Source: Anodontia alba
Lineage: Eukaryota; Mollusca; Bivalvia; Lucinida; Lucinidae
NCBI GenBank assembly: GCA_964016985.1
Contig: OZ024827.1
Location: 113,509,953 to 113,573,952 of the forward strand
Direction: 5' to 3'
Length of the DNA stretch: 64,000 bases
The notes below the pieces were generated by a model. The model made no database searches. It was not told where the DNA came from and saw nothing but the letters and a program-made list of their open reading frames with translations. Below, piece after piece: positions 21,750-34,342 of the stretch; position 1 is the first letter of the stretch; the number at the start of each line of letters is the position of its first letter. The position numbers and the translations under genes were made by a program.

Positions 21750-24692
21750 ACAAGAGCTCCGCCAAGCGGGGCATTATACGCCCGTAGCAAGTAAAAAGAT
21801 GTAGCGCAAAAACTGGCTCCTGTATAATTCAGTGCTCGGATATAAACTGTAAGTGGAATTACAAAAAATTAAAAAAATTTCATTGGGGCATATCTCTGCT
21901 GATATTTGGTGAACTGTAACCTTGGCGACCAAGCTGGCCCAGGAATTAAGGAAGAAGTGACATCTCCCTCCTGTGAAAATAGGAAGAAGTTTGCTGCTTC
22001 TAGAGAGAAGTGCTTTCTGATGGAGGACACACCACAGAAGCATGACTATATTATAAGCTCATATGAGCCTTTGGCTGATTTTCCTATACTTCAATATCGG
22101 ACCAAACAATAACAAAACAAAAATAAACAACCAGAAAAAAAAAATGCTGCAAGAATTATTTTTGTAAACCTTTAACTTGTTTAATACTGATTTTATTTTT
22201 GTTCTTCAAGGGAGCCAAATCAGAAGAGTATTAAAAAAACAAAAAAATCCAAAAAGAATTATGTATTCATAAAGATTTAATAATGGCTACCTTTCCTTGC
22301 AAATCTAATAAAAGAAGAAGAAATAAAAATCAATATCTTGCCCATATGACCAAAACTTTAGTTATTTGCAAAAAATATACCTATTATAAAATAAAATTTG
22401 CACACTATTACCTCTAAACAATACGCTGCGAAAAGTTTACAAAAACTTTCAAAAGGGCATAAATCTGCAAATATTTGGTGCACTGTAACCTCGAATTAAT
22501 ACATGTATGTGCTGCTCCACATCATCGTGTAACTATTTATGAAGTTTCAGCTTGATCGGATGTAAACTATAGAAGGATTTCGCCGGAAACAAAAAATTAA
22601 TAGAAATTAATAGAAATTTTCAACGGGGTTTAACTCTGCTAATATTTGGTGGACTGTAACCTTAAAACAATATGCGCTACTCCACATCATGGTCTAACTA
22701 CAAATAAAATTTCAGCTTGATAGGATGTGAACTGTAGGAGGATTTAGCCGGAAACGAAAAGTTTACTGAAATTTTCAAAGGGGCATAACTCTGCTAATAT
22801 TTGGTGGACTGTAACCGCGAAATAATATGCGCTGCATCACATCATGGTCTAACTGTACATGAAGTTTCAGCTTGATTGGATGTAAACTGTAGGAGGAGTT
22901 AGCCAGAAACGAAAAATTAATAGAAATCTTCAAAGGGGTATAACTCTGCAACATTGGCCCTGAAGCTTCAGAGGAGAAGTTGTTTGAAATTATCATCATT
23001 TTTTCCATACAAATGTATAGGTCCCATATGAATGTAACGGAAGCAAACTTGACATCACCATAAAAAGGACAAACGTCAATGTACGACCATCATTTTAGCA
23101 ACTTTGGTAAAACTTCCATCCACAATGATTGCACAGATGCAGCCCCAAGGCATCCTCAGTTTTGGAGAAGAAGATTTTTAAAGGTTTTTAAAATATATGG
23201 GTATGGCTGCCTGATGATCTTGGTCAATGGACCGCGATCATTTTAGCAATCTTTCATTCCCCTGCCCCAAGGAGGCTCAACATGAAATTTGACCAACATT
23301 GGCCCAGAGGTCTCAGAGGAGTTGTTTGCAATTCTCAACATTTTCCCATACAGATGTATGGCGCCCATACAAAGGCATAGGGAAGCAAACTTGACCTTGC
23401 CATAAAAAGGTCAAATGTCAATGTACAACCCTTATTTTAGTAACTTTGGTAGACCTCCTGTGCCCGATGATTTGTGCAATCTTCAGCCCCAAGGCATCCT
23501 TGATTCTGAAGAAGAAGATTTTTAAAGATTTTTATCATATACAGGCATGGTGGCCATCTTGGTCATCAGACCACGACCATTTTAGCAATCTTTCATTCTC
23601 CCAACCTAAGAAGGCTCTGTATTAAATTTGAGCAAACTTGGTTCAGCAGCTTCAGAGGATAAGTTATTTGAAAATGTTAATGGACGCACGGAAGAAGGGA
23701 TGGATGAACAGACGGTGGACAAAGAGTGATCACTATAGTTCATCCTGATAGCTCGGGTGAGCTAAAAATGCACAGTTTTGACTTTTTTCAATACAAAGGC
23801 ATAGGGAAGCAAAAGGATTTCGCCGGAAACAAAAAATTAATAGAAATTAATAGAAATTTTCAACGGGGTTTAACTCTGCTAATATTTGGTGGACTGTAAC
23901 CTTGAAACAATATGCACTACTCCACATCATGGTCTAACTACAAATTAAATTTCAGCTTGATAGGATGTGAACTGTAGGAGGATTTAGCCGGAAACGAAAA
24001 GTTTACTGAAATTTTCAAAGGGGCATAACTCTGCTAATATTTGGTGGACTGTAACCGCGAAATAATATGCGCTGCATCACATCATGGTCTAACTGTACAT
24101 GAAGTTTCAGCTTGATTGGATGTAAACTGTAGGAGTTAGCCAGAAACGAAAAATTAATAGAAATCTTCAAAGGGGTATAACTCTGCTAATATTTGGTGGA
24201 CTGTAACCTTGAAATAATATGCCCTGCTCCACATCATGGTCTAACTACAAATCATGAAGTTTCAGCTTGATCGGATGTAAACTGTAGGAGGAGTTAGCCG
24301 GAAACGAAAAGTCAACTGATTTTAAAAGGGGCATAACTCTGCTAATATTTGGTGGACTGTAACCTCGAAATAATATGCGCTGCTCCACATCATGGTATAA
24401 CTATATATGAAGTTTCAGCTTAATTGGATGTAAAATGTAGGAGGAGTTAACCGGAAATGAAAAGTTTACAGAAATTTTCTAAGGGGCATAACTCTGTAAA
24501 CATTTGGTGGACTGTAACCCCAAAACAACATGTGCTGCACCATTTCATGGTCTAACTATATACCAAGTTTCAGCTTGATCGGATGTAAACTGTAGGAGGA
24601 GTTAGCCGGAAACGAAAAAAGTTACGGACGGACAGACGGACGGTCGCCATACCCCGTAACATAATACGTCCCGTTTTTCAAACAGGCGTATA
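21750..24692 (+). mobile_element. Family B copy B3, inserted in family C
   Basis: The 5' end is ACAAGAGCTCCGCCAAGCGG with GGCATTATACGCCC. B core units run on both sides of an intruding family A segment (22947-23801). The 3' end is GGACGGACAGACGGACGGTC, GCCATACCCCGTAACATAAT, ACGTCCCGTTTTTCAAACAG and GCGTATAAAAA, with TACG.CC/GGCGTA pairing. The B units at 22573-22948 are repeated almost exactly at 23811-24190. Confidence 0.75.
22947..23801 (+). repeat. Family A segment duplicated from the 11.5-kb region
   Basis: This segment matches 11533-12380 with only scattered single-base differences. It includes the tail GGACGCACGGAAGAAGGGAT and the decayed terminal hairpin. The left junction shares GCAACA with the donor and the right junction shares CAATACAAA. 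The target B units are duplicated around it. Confidence 0.85.
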
Positions 24693-26559
24693 AAAAATGG
24701 ACAAAGTAGAAAATTTGGAATATTGGCTTGCAAAATTTTATCTAAACCTGTCCATTATTTCACAAGATATTGATATTGAGCGGATATCATTTTTGCCCAT
24801 TAATCAAGGCCAGTAACTCAGCTGAAAATTGATGAAAAATGTCATGTGACAATCCAAAGCTAGGTATTGTTAACAACAATATGTATGCAAAATATGATCC
24901 TAATCCATCAATTCTTTCACAAGATATTGAGCGGAAACCAATTCTGGGCATAAATCAAGGGCCCCTAACTCTGCTGAAATGAATCTGAGATTTATGTGCA
25001 AACAATATGCATATCTTCAGACCCTGACCTAATCATCTGTGAAGTTTCAAAACTATTGGCCTAAAACTGCAGGAGGAGTTGCGCTCACAAAACACCCACT
25101 GACTATAAGGGTTTTAGGTAAAAACTGACTACGTTAACAAAGCAAAAAAAGTTGAAAAAAAAATCTGAGAATTATGAGCAAACAATATGCACATTTACAC
25201 ACCATGGCCAAAACATCTGTGAAGTTTCAAAATGATTGGCCAAAAACTGTAGGAAGAGCTGCGCTCATGAAACACCCACTGACTATAAGGGTTTTAGGTA
25301 AAAACTGACAAAGTAAACAAAGCGGAAAAAGTTGAAAAAAAAAATCTGAGAATTATGAGCAAACAATATGCACATCTACACACCATGGCCAAAACATCTT
25401 TGAAGTTTCAAAATGATTGGCCATAAACTGTAGGAGAGTTGTGCTCACGAGACACCCACTGACTATAAGGGTTTTAGGTAAAAACTGACTAAATTAACAA
25501 AGCGGAAGAAGTTGAAAAAAAAATTCTGACAATTATGAGCAAACAATATGCACATCTATACACCATGGCCAAAACATCTGTGAATTTTCAAAATGATTGG
25601 CCAAAAACTGTAGGAGGAGTTGCGCTCACAAGTCAATTGTTGATGAACGGACGGGTCGCGGCACACCTATATCGCACCTGCGTGCTAACGCAGGCGCGAC
25701 AAAAAAGCAAATAAAAAAACTCTGCCAATACTTGGTGCACTATAACCTCGAAATAATATGTGCTGCTCCACATCATTGTGTAACTATTTATAAAGTTTCA
25801 GCTTGACTGTATGAGGATTTAGCAGTAACGAAAAATTAATAGAAATTTTCAAAGGCGTTTAACTCTGCTAATATTTGGTGGACTATAACCTTGATTATAT
25901 GTGCTGCTCCACATCATGGTCTAACTACAAATTAAGTAACAGCTTGATCGGATGTAAACTGTAGAAGGAGTTAGCCGGAAACAAAAAGTTTACAGAAATT
26001 TTCAAAGGGGCATAACTTTGCCAATATTTGGTGCACTATAACCTCGAAACAATATGCGCTGCTCTACATCATTGTATTACTACTTATAAAGTTTCAGCTT
26101 GATCAGATGTAAACTGTAGGAGGATATAGCCAGAAACAAAAAAATAATAGAAATTTTCAAAGGGGTATAACGATTAATATTTGGTGGACTGTGGCCTTGA
26201 AACAATACACAATGCTCCACATAATGGTCTAACTACAAATCAAGTTTCCGCTTGAACGGATGTAAACTGTAGGCAGATTAGCCAGAAACGAAAGTTTACA
26301 GAAATTTTCAAAGGGGCATAACTCTGCCAATATTTGGTGCACTGTAACCTTGAAATCATATGCGCTGCACCACATCATTGTGTAACTATGTGTGAAGTTT
26401 CAGCTTGATCGGATGTAAACTGTAGAAGGATTTAGCCAGAAACAAAAAAAATAATAGAAATTTTCAATGGGGTATAACTCTGCTAATATTTGGTGGACTG
26501 TAACCTTGAAAAAATATGCCCTGCTTAACATCATGGTCTCACTACAAATCAAGTTTCAG

Positions 26560-26885
26560 CTTGATCAGTTGTTTGTTTGTGTTGAGGTTTTACGGCCCAT
26601 TCAACACAATGGGGTCATGTCGAGCGCGGTCAGTTTACATAACCACATGTTTACTGGGCAGGCTTAGTCCTCCAAGTGGTTAACCAGTATTGTGCACATT
26701 CTTTTGCCAGAAACTGACAACTGCCCTTCTTGACTCAGCAGAAGGGAGAGAATGACAGTAGAAAATATTCCATGATCAATCTCCACGAAAGAATGTTGCT
26801 GACCTCGGCAGGGGTAGAACCTGCGACCTCCTGGTCTCCAGTCGGACGCGCATCCAACTGCGCCACCAAGGCCGGCCTTGATCAG
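26560..26885 (-). mobile_element. tRNA-derived SINE in array unit 1
   Basis: Body 26569-26876, minus strand, flanked by CTTGATCAG at 26560-26568 and 26877-26885. The A box reads TGGCGCAGTTGG on the sense strand. The B box is GGTTCTACCCC in this copy. Confidence 0.93.
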
Positions 26886-29047
26886 ATGTAAACTGTAGGA
26901 GGTTAGGTGGAAACAAAAAGTTTACAGAAATTTTCAAAGGGCATAACTCTGCAAACATTTCGTGGACTGTAACCCTGAAACACTATGCACTGCTCCACAT
27001 CCATCATGGTCTAACTATATATATAAGTTTCAGTTTGAATGGATGTAAACTGTAGGAGGAGTTATCGTAGCTGGAAACGAAAAAGTTTACGGATGGACAG
27101 ACGCCGTATCCAGAAACATAATATGTCCCGTTTTTCAAACAGGCATATAAAAATCTATAAACGGGCATATAAAAATAGATTTTCAAGATGGCCGCCATGG
27201 AATATTGGCTTGCAAACTTTTATCTAAACCTGTCCATTATTTCACAAGATATTGATATTGAGCAGATATCATTTTTGCCCATTAATCAAGGCCAGTAACT
27301 CAGCTGAAAATTGATGAAAAATGTCATGTGACAATCCAAAGCTAGGTATTGTTAACAACAATATGTATGCAAAATATGATCCTAATCCATCAATTCTTTC
27401 ACAAGATATTGAGCGGAAACCAATCCTGGGCATAAATCAAGGGCCCCTAACTCTGCTGAAATGAATCTGAGATTTATGTGCAAACAATATGCATATCTTC
27501 AGACCCTGACCTAATCATCTGTGAAGTTTCAAAACTATTGGCCTTAAACTGCAGGAGGAGTTGCGCTCACGAAACACCCACTGACTATAAGGGTTTTAGG
27601 TAAAAACTGACTACGTAAACAAAGCAAAAAAAGTTGAAAAAAAAAAATCTGAGAATTATGAGCAAATAATATGCATATTTACACACCATGGCCAAAACAT
27701 CTGTGAAGTTTCAAAATGATTGGCCAAAAACTGTAGGAGGAGTTGCGCTCATGAAACACCCACTGACTATAGGGTTTTAGGTAAAAACTGACTAAGTTAA
27801 CAAAGCAGAAAAAGTTGATAAAAAAAAAAATCTGAGAATTATGAGCAAACAATATGCACATCTACACACCATGGCCAAAACATCTTTGAAGTTTCAAAAT
27901 GATTGGCCATAAACTGTAGGAGAGTTGTGCTCACGAGACACCCACTGACTATAAGGGTTTTAGGTAAAAACTGACTAAGTTAACAAAGTGGAAAAAGTTG
28001 AAAAAAAAATTCTGAGAATTATGAGCAAACAATATGCACGTCTACAAACCATGGCCAAAACATCTGTGAAGTTTCAAAATGATTGGCCAAAAACTGTAGG
28101 AGGAGTTGCGCTCACAAGTCAATTGTTGACGAACAGACAGGTTGCGGCACGCCTATATCACACCTGCGTGCTAACACAGGCGCGACATAAAAAATATATA
28201 AAAAACTCTGCCAATACTTGGTGCACTATAACCTCGAAATAATATGTGCTGCTCCACATCATTGTGTAACTATTTATGAAGTTTCAGCTTGACTGTATGA
28301 GGATTTAGCAGTAACGAAAAATTAATAGAAATTTTCAAAGGCATTTAACTCTGCTAATATTTTGTGGACAATAACCTTGATTATATGTGCTGCTCCACAT
28401 CATGGTCTAACTACAAATTAAGTAACAGCTTGATCGGATGTAAACTGTAGAAGGAGTTAGCCGGAAACAAAAAGTTTACAGAAATTTTCAAAGGGGCATA
28501 ACTTTGCCAATATTTGGTGCACTATAACCTCGAAACAATATGCGCTGCTCTACATTATTGTGTTATTACTTATAAAGCTTCAGCTTGATCAGATGTAAAC
28601 TGTAGGAGGATATAGCAAGAAACAAAAAAATAATAGAAATTTTCAAAGGGGTATAACTCGATTAATATTTGGTGGACTGTAGCCTTGAAACAATACACAC
28701 TGCTCCACATCATGGTCTAACTACAAATCAAGTTTCCACTTGAACAGATGTAAACTGTAGGCAGATTAGCCAGAAATGAAAAGTTTACAGAAATTTTCAA
28801 AGGGGCATAACTCTGCCAATATTTGGTGCACTGTAACCTTGAAATCATATGTGCTGCTCCACATCATTGTGTAACTATGTATGAAGTTTCAGCTTGATCG
28901 GATGTAAACTGTAGAAGGATTTAGCCAGAAACAAAAAATTAATAGAAATTTTCAATGGGGTATAACTCTGCTAATATTTGGTGGACTGTAACCTTGAAAC
29001 AATATGCCCTGCTTTACATCATGGTCTCACTACAAATCAAGTTTCAG

Positions 29048-29373
29048 CTTGATCAGTTGTTTGTTTGTGTTGAGGTTTTACGGCCCATTCAACACAATGG
29101 GGTCATGTCGAGCGCAGTCAGTTTACATAACCACATGTTTACTGGGCAGGCTTAGTCCTCCAAGTGGTTAACCAGTATTGTGCACATTCTTTCGCCAGAA
29201 ACTGACAACTGCCCTTCTTGAATCAGCAGAAGGGAGAGAATGACAGCAGAAAATATTTCATGATCAATCTCCATGAAAGAACGTTGCTGACCTCTGCAGG
29301 AGTCGAACCTGCGACCTCCTGGTCTCCCGTCGGACGCGCATCCAACTGCGCCACCGAGGCCGGCCTTGATCAG
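29048..29373 (-). mobile_element. tRNA-derived SINE in array unit 2
   Basis: Body 29057-29364 with the same CTTGATCAG duplication on both sides. The sense-strand A box TGGCGCAGTTGG (complement of 29342-29353) and B box GGTTCGACTCC (complement of 29299-29309) match the RNA polymerase III consensus. Confidence 0.95.
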
Positions 29374-31531
29374 ATGTAAACTGTAGGAGGTTAGGTGGAA
29401 ACAAAAAGTTTACAGAAATTTTCAAAGGCCATAACTCTGCAAACATTTCGTGGACTGTAACCCTGAAACACTATGCACTGCTCCACATCATGGTCTAACT
29501 ATATACATGTATATAAGTTTCAGTTTGAATGGATGTAAACTGTAGGAGGAGTTATCGTAGCTGGAAACTAAAAAGTTTACGGATGGACAGACGCCGTACC
29601 CAGAAACATAATACGTCCCGTTTTTCAAACAGGCATATAAAAATCTATAAACGGGCATATAAAAATAGATTTTCAAGATGGCCGCCATATATATTGGCTT
29701 GCAAAATTTTATCTAAACCTGTCCATTATTTCACAAGATATTGATATTGAGCGGATATCATTTTTGCCCATTAATCAAGGCCAGTAACTCAGCTGAAAGT
29801 TGATGAAAAATGTCATGTGACAATCCAAAGCTAGGTATTGTTAACAACAATATGTATGCAAAATATGATCCTAATCCATCAATTCTTTCACAAGATATTG
29901 AGCGGAAACAAATTCTGGGCATAAATCAAGGGCCCCCAACTCTGCTGAAATGAATCTGAGATTTATGTGCAAACAATATGCATATCTTCAGACCCTGACC
30001 TAATCATCTGTGAAGTTTCAAAACTATTGGCCTAAAACTGCAGGAGGAGTTGTGCTCACGAAACACCCACTGACTATAAGGATTTTAGGTAAAAACTGAC
30101 GTTAACAAAGCGAAAAAAGTTGAAAAAAAAAATCTGAGAATTATGAGCAAACAATATGCACATTTACACACCATGGCCAAAACATCTGTGAAGTTTCAAA
30201 ATGATTGGCCAAAAACTGTAGGAGGAGTTGCGCTCATGAAACACCCACTGACTATAAGGGTTTTAGGTAAAAACTGACCAAGTTAACAAAGCAGAAAAAG
30301 TTGAAAAAAAAAATCTGAGAATTATGAGCAAACAATATGCACATCTACACACCATGGCCAAAACATCTTTGAAGTTTCAAAATGATTGGCCATAAACTGT
30401 AGGAGAGTTGTGCTCACGAGACACCCACTGACTATAAGGGTTTTAGGTAAAAACTGACTAAGTTAACAAAGTGGAAAAAGTTGAAAAAAAAATTCTGAGA
30501 ATTATGAGCAAACAATATGCACGTCTACACACCATGGCCAAAACATCTGTGAAGTTTCAAAATGATTGGACAAAAACTGTAGGAGGAGTTGCGCTCACAA
30601 GTCAATTGTTGACGAACAGACAGGTTGCGGCACGCCTATATCACACCTGCGTGCTAACACAGGCGCGACATAAAAAAATAAATAAAAAACTCTGCCAATA
30701 CTTGGTGCACTATAACCTCGAAATAATATGTGCTGCTCCACATCATTGTGTAACTATTTATGAAGTTTCAGCTTGACTGTATGAGGATTTAGCAGTAACG
30801 AAAAATTAATAGAAATTTTCAAAGGCATTTAACTCTGCTAATATTTTGTGGACAATAACCTTGATTATATGTGCTGCTCCACATCATGGTCTAACTACAA
30901 ATTAAGTAACAGCTTGATCGGATGTAAACTGTAGAAGGAGTTAGCCGGAAACAAAAAGTTTACAGAAATTTTCAAAACGGCATAACTTTGCCAATATTTG
31001 GTGCACTATAACCTCGAAACAATATGCGCTGCTCTACATTATTGTGTTATTACTTATAAAGTTTCAGCTTGATCAGATGTAAACTGTAGGAGGATATAGC
31101 AAGAAACAAAAAAATAATAGAAATTTTCAAAGGGGTATAACTCGATTAATATTTGGTGGACTGTAGCCTTGAAACAATACACACTGCTCCACATCATGGT
31201 CTAACTACAAATCAAGTTTCCACTTGAACAGATGTAAACTGTAGGCAGATTAGCCAGAAATGAAAAGTTTACAGAAATTTTCAAAGGGGCATAACTCTGC
31301 CAATATTTGGTGCACTGTAACCTTGAAATCATATGTGCTGCTCCACATCATTGTGTAACTATGTATGAAGTTTCAGCTTGATCGGATGTAAACTGTAGAA
31401 GGATTTAGCCAGAAACAAAAAATTAATAGAAATTTTCAATGGGGTATAACTCTGCTAATATTTGGTGGACTGTAACCTTGAAACAATATGCCCTGCTTTA
31501 CATCATGGTCTCACTACAAATCAAGTTTCAG

Positions 31532-31857
31532 CTTGATCAGTTGTTTGTTTGTGTTGAGGTTTTACGGCCCATTCAACACAATGGGGTCATGTCGAGCGCA
31601 GTCAGTTTACATAACCACATGTTTACTAGGCAGGCTTAGTCCTCCAAGTGGTTAACCAGTATTGTGCACATTCTTTCGCCAGAAACTGACAACTGCCCTT
31701 CTTGAATCAGCAGAAGGGAGAGAATGACAGCAGAAAATATTTCATGATCAATCTCCATGAAAGAATGTTGCTGACCTCTGCAGGAGTCGAACCTGCGACC
31801 TCCTGGTCTCCCGTCGGACGCGCATCCAACTGCGCCACCGAGGCCGGCCTTGATCAG
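31532..31857 (-). mobile_element. tRNA-derived SINE in array unit 3
   Basis: Body 31541-31848, same 9-bp duplication (31532-31540, 31849-31857) and same intact A and B boxes as unit 2. Confidence 0.95.
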
Positions 31858-34018
31858 ATGTAAACTGTAGGAGGTTAGCTGGAAACAAAAAGTTTACAGA
31901 AATTTTCAAAGGGCATAACTCTGCAAACATTTCGTGGACTGTAACCCTGAAACACTATGCACTGCTCCACATCATGGTCTAACTATATACATGTATATAA
32001 GTTTCAGTTTGAATGGATGTAAACTGTAGGAGGAGTTATCGTAGCTGGAAACTAAAAAGTTTACGGATGGACAGACGCCGTACCCAGAAACATAATACGT
32101 CCCGTTTTTCAAACAGGCATATAAAAATCTATAAACGGGCATATAAAAATAGATTTTCAAGATGGCCGCCATATATATTGGCTTGCAAAATTTTATCTAA
32201 ACCTGTCCATTATTTCACAAGATATTGATATTGAGCGGATATCATTTTTGCCCATTAATCAAGGCCAGTAACTCAGCTGAAAGTTGATGAAAAATGTCAT
32301 GTGACAATCCAAAGCTAGGTATTGTTAACAACAATATGTATGCAAAATATGATCCTAATCCATCAATTCTTTCACAAGATATTGAGCGGAAACAAATTCT
32401 GGGCATAAATCAAGGGCCCCCAACTCTGCTGAAATGAATCTGAGATTTATGTGCAAACAATATGCATATCTTCAGACCCTGACCTAATCATCTGTGAAGT
32501 TTCAAAACTATTGGCCTAAAACTGCAGGAGGAGTTGTGCTCACGAAACACCCACTGACTATAAGGATTTTAGGTAAAAACTGACTACGTTAACAAAGCGA
32601 AAAAAGTTACAAAAAAAAATCTGAGAATTATGAGCAAACAATATGCACATTTACACACCATGGCCAAAACATCTGTGAAGTTTCAAAATGATTGGCCAAA
32701 AACTGTAGGAGGAGTTGCGCTTATGAAACACCCACTGACTATAAGGGTTTTAGGTAAAAACTGACCAAGTTAACAAAGCAGAAAAAGTTGAAAAAAAAAA
32801 TCTGAGAATTATGAGCAAACAATATGCACATCTACACACCATGGCCAAAACATCTTTGAAGTTTCAAAATGATTGGCCATAAACTGTAGGAGAGTTGTGC
32901 TCACGAGACACCCACTGACTATAAGGGTTTTAGGTAAAAACTGACTAAGTTAACAAAGTGGAAAAAGTTGAAAAAAAAATTCTGAGAATTATGAGCAAAC
33001 AATATGCACGTCTACACACCATGGCCAAAACATCTGTGAAGTTTCAAAATGATTGGCCAAAAACTGTAGGAGGAGTTGCGCTCACAAGTCAATTGTTGAC
33101 GAACAGACAGGTTGCGGCATGCCTATATCACACCTGCGTGCTAACACAGGCGCAACATAAAAAAATAAATAAAAAACTCTGCCAATACTTGGTGCACTAT
33201 AACCTCGAAATAATATGTGCTGCTCCACATCATTGTGTAACTATTTATGAAGTTTCAGCTTGACTGTATGAGGATTTAGCAGTAACGAAAAATTAATAGA
33301 AATTTTCAAAGGCATTTAACTCTGCTAATATTTTGTGGACAATAACCTTGATTATATGTGCTGCTCCACATCATGGTCTAACTACAAATTAAGTAACAGC
33401 TTGATCGGATGTAAACTGTAGAAGGAGTTAGCCGGAAACAAAAAGTTTACAGAAATTTTCAAAGGGGCATAACTTTGCCAATATTTGGTGCACTATAACC
33501 TCGAAACAATATGCGCTGCTCTACATTATTGTGTTATTACTTATAAAGTTTCAGCTTGATCAGATGTAAACTGTAGGAGGATATAGCAAGAAACAAAAAA
33601 ATAATAGAAATTTTCAAAGGGGTATAACTCGATTAATATTTGGTGGACTGTAGCCTTGAAACAATACACACTGCTCCACATCATGGTCTAACTACAAATC
33701 AAGTTTCCACTTGAACAGATGTAAACTGTAAGCAGATTAGCCAGAAATGAAAAGTTTACAGAAATTTTCAAAGGGGCATAACTCTGCCAATATTTGGTGC
33801 ACTGTAACCTTGAAATCATATGTGCTGCTCCACATCATTGTGTAACTATGTATGAAGTTTCAGCTTGATCGGATGTAAACTGTAGAAGGATTTAGCCAGA
33901 AACAAAAAATTAATAGAAATTTTCAATGGGGTATAACTCTGCTAATATTTGGTGGACTGTAACCTTGAAACAATATGCCCTGCTTTACATCATGGTCTCA
34001 CTACAAATCAAGTTTCAG

Positions 34019-34342
34019 CTTGATCAGTTGTTTGTTTGTGTTGAGGTTTTACGGCCCATTCAACACAATGGGGTCATGTCGAGCGCAGTCAGTTTACATA
34101 ACCACGTTTACTGGGCAGGCTTAGTTCTCCAAGTGGTTAACCAGTATTGTGCACATTCTTTCGCCAGAAACTGACAACTGCCCTTCTTGAATCAGCAGAA
34201 GGGAGAGAATGACAGCAGAAAATATTTCATGATCAATCTACATGAAAGAATGTTGCTGACCTCTGCAGGAGTCGAACCTGCGACCTCCTGGTCTCCCGTC
34301 GGACGCGCATCCAACTGCGCCACCGAGGCCGGCCTTGATCAG
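34019..34342 (-). mobile_element. tRNA-derived SINE in array unit 4
   Basis: Body 34028-34333, same 9-bp duplication. It lacks two bases (CCACGTTTAC against CCACATGTTTAC in the others). Confidence 0.95.

Larger units (their letters stand above)
21640..25702 (+). mobile_element. Family C modular repeat, inserted in B1 and carrying B3
   Basis: The 5' end ACAAGAAATCCGCAG is followed by GATGTCGCACCTGCGGGG (about 21659-21676). It is interrupted by B3 (21750-24692). The core resumes with ~180-bp units marked by CACCCACTGACTATAAGGGT, GAGCAAACAATATGCACATC, AAGTTTCAAAATGATTGGCC and TGTAGGAGGAGTTGCGCTCA. The 3' end is TCGCACCTGCGTGCTAACGC followed by AGGCGCGACAAAAAA (25671-25706). It is a hairpin whose left arm repeats the 5' motif. 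Confidence 0.75.

Noticed and set aside
26776..26958. tRNA-like head (sense TGGCGCAGTTGG and B box) as a possible real tRNA gene
   Set aside because: It is followed by a long SINE body, has a TSD, and recurs seven times; no mature tRNA fold with acceptor pairing was seen.
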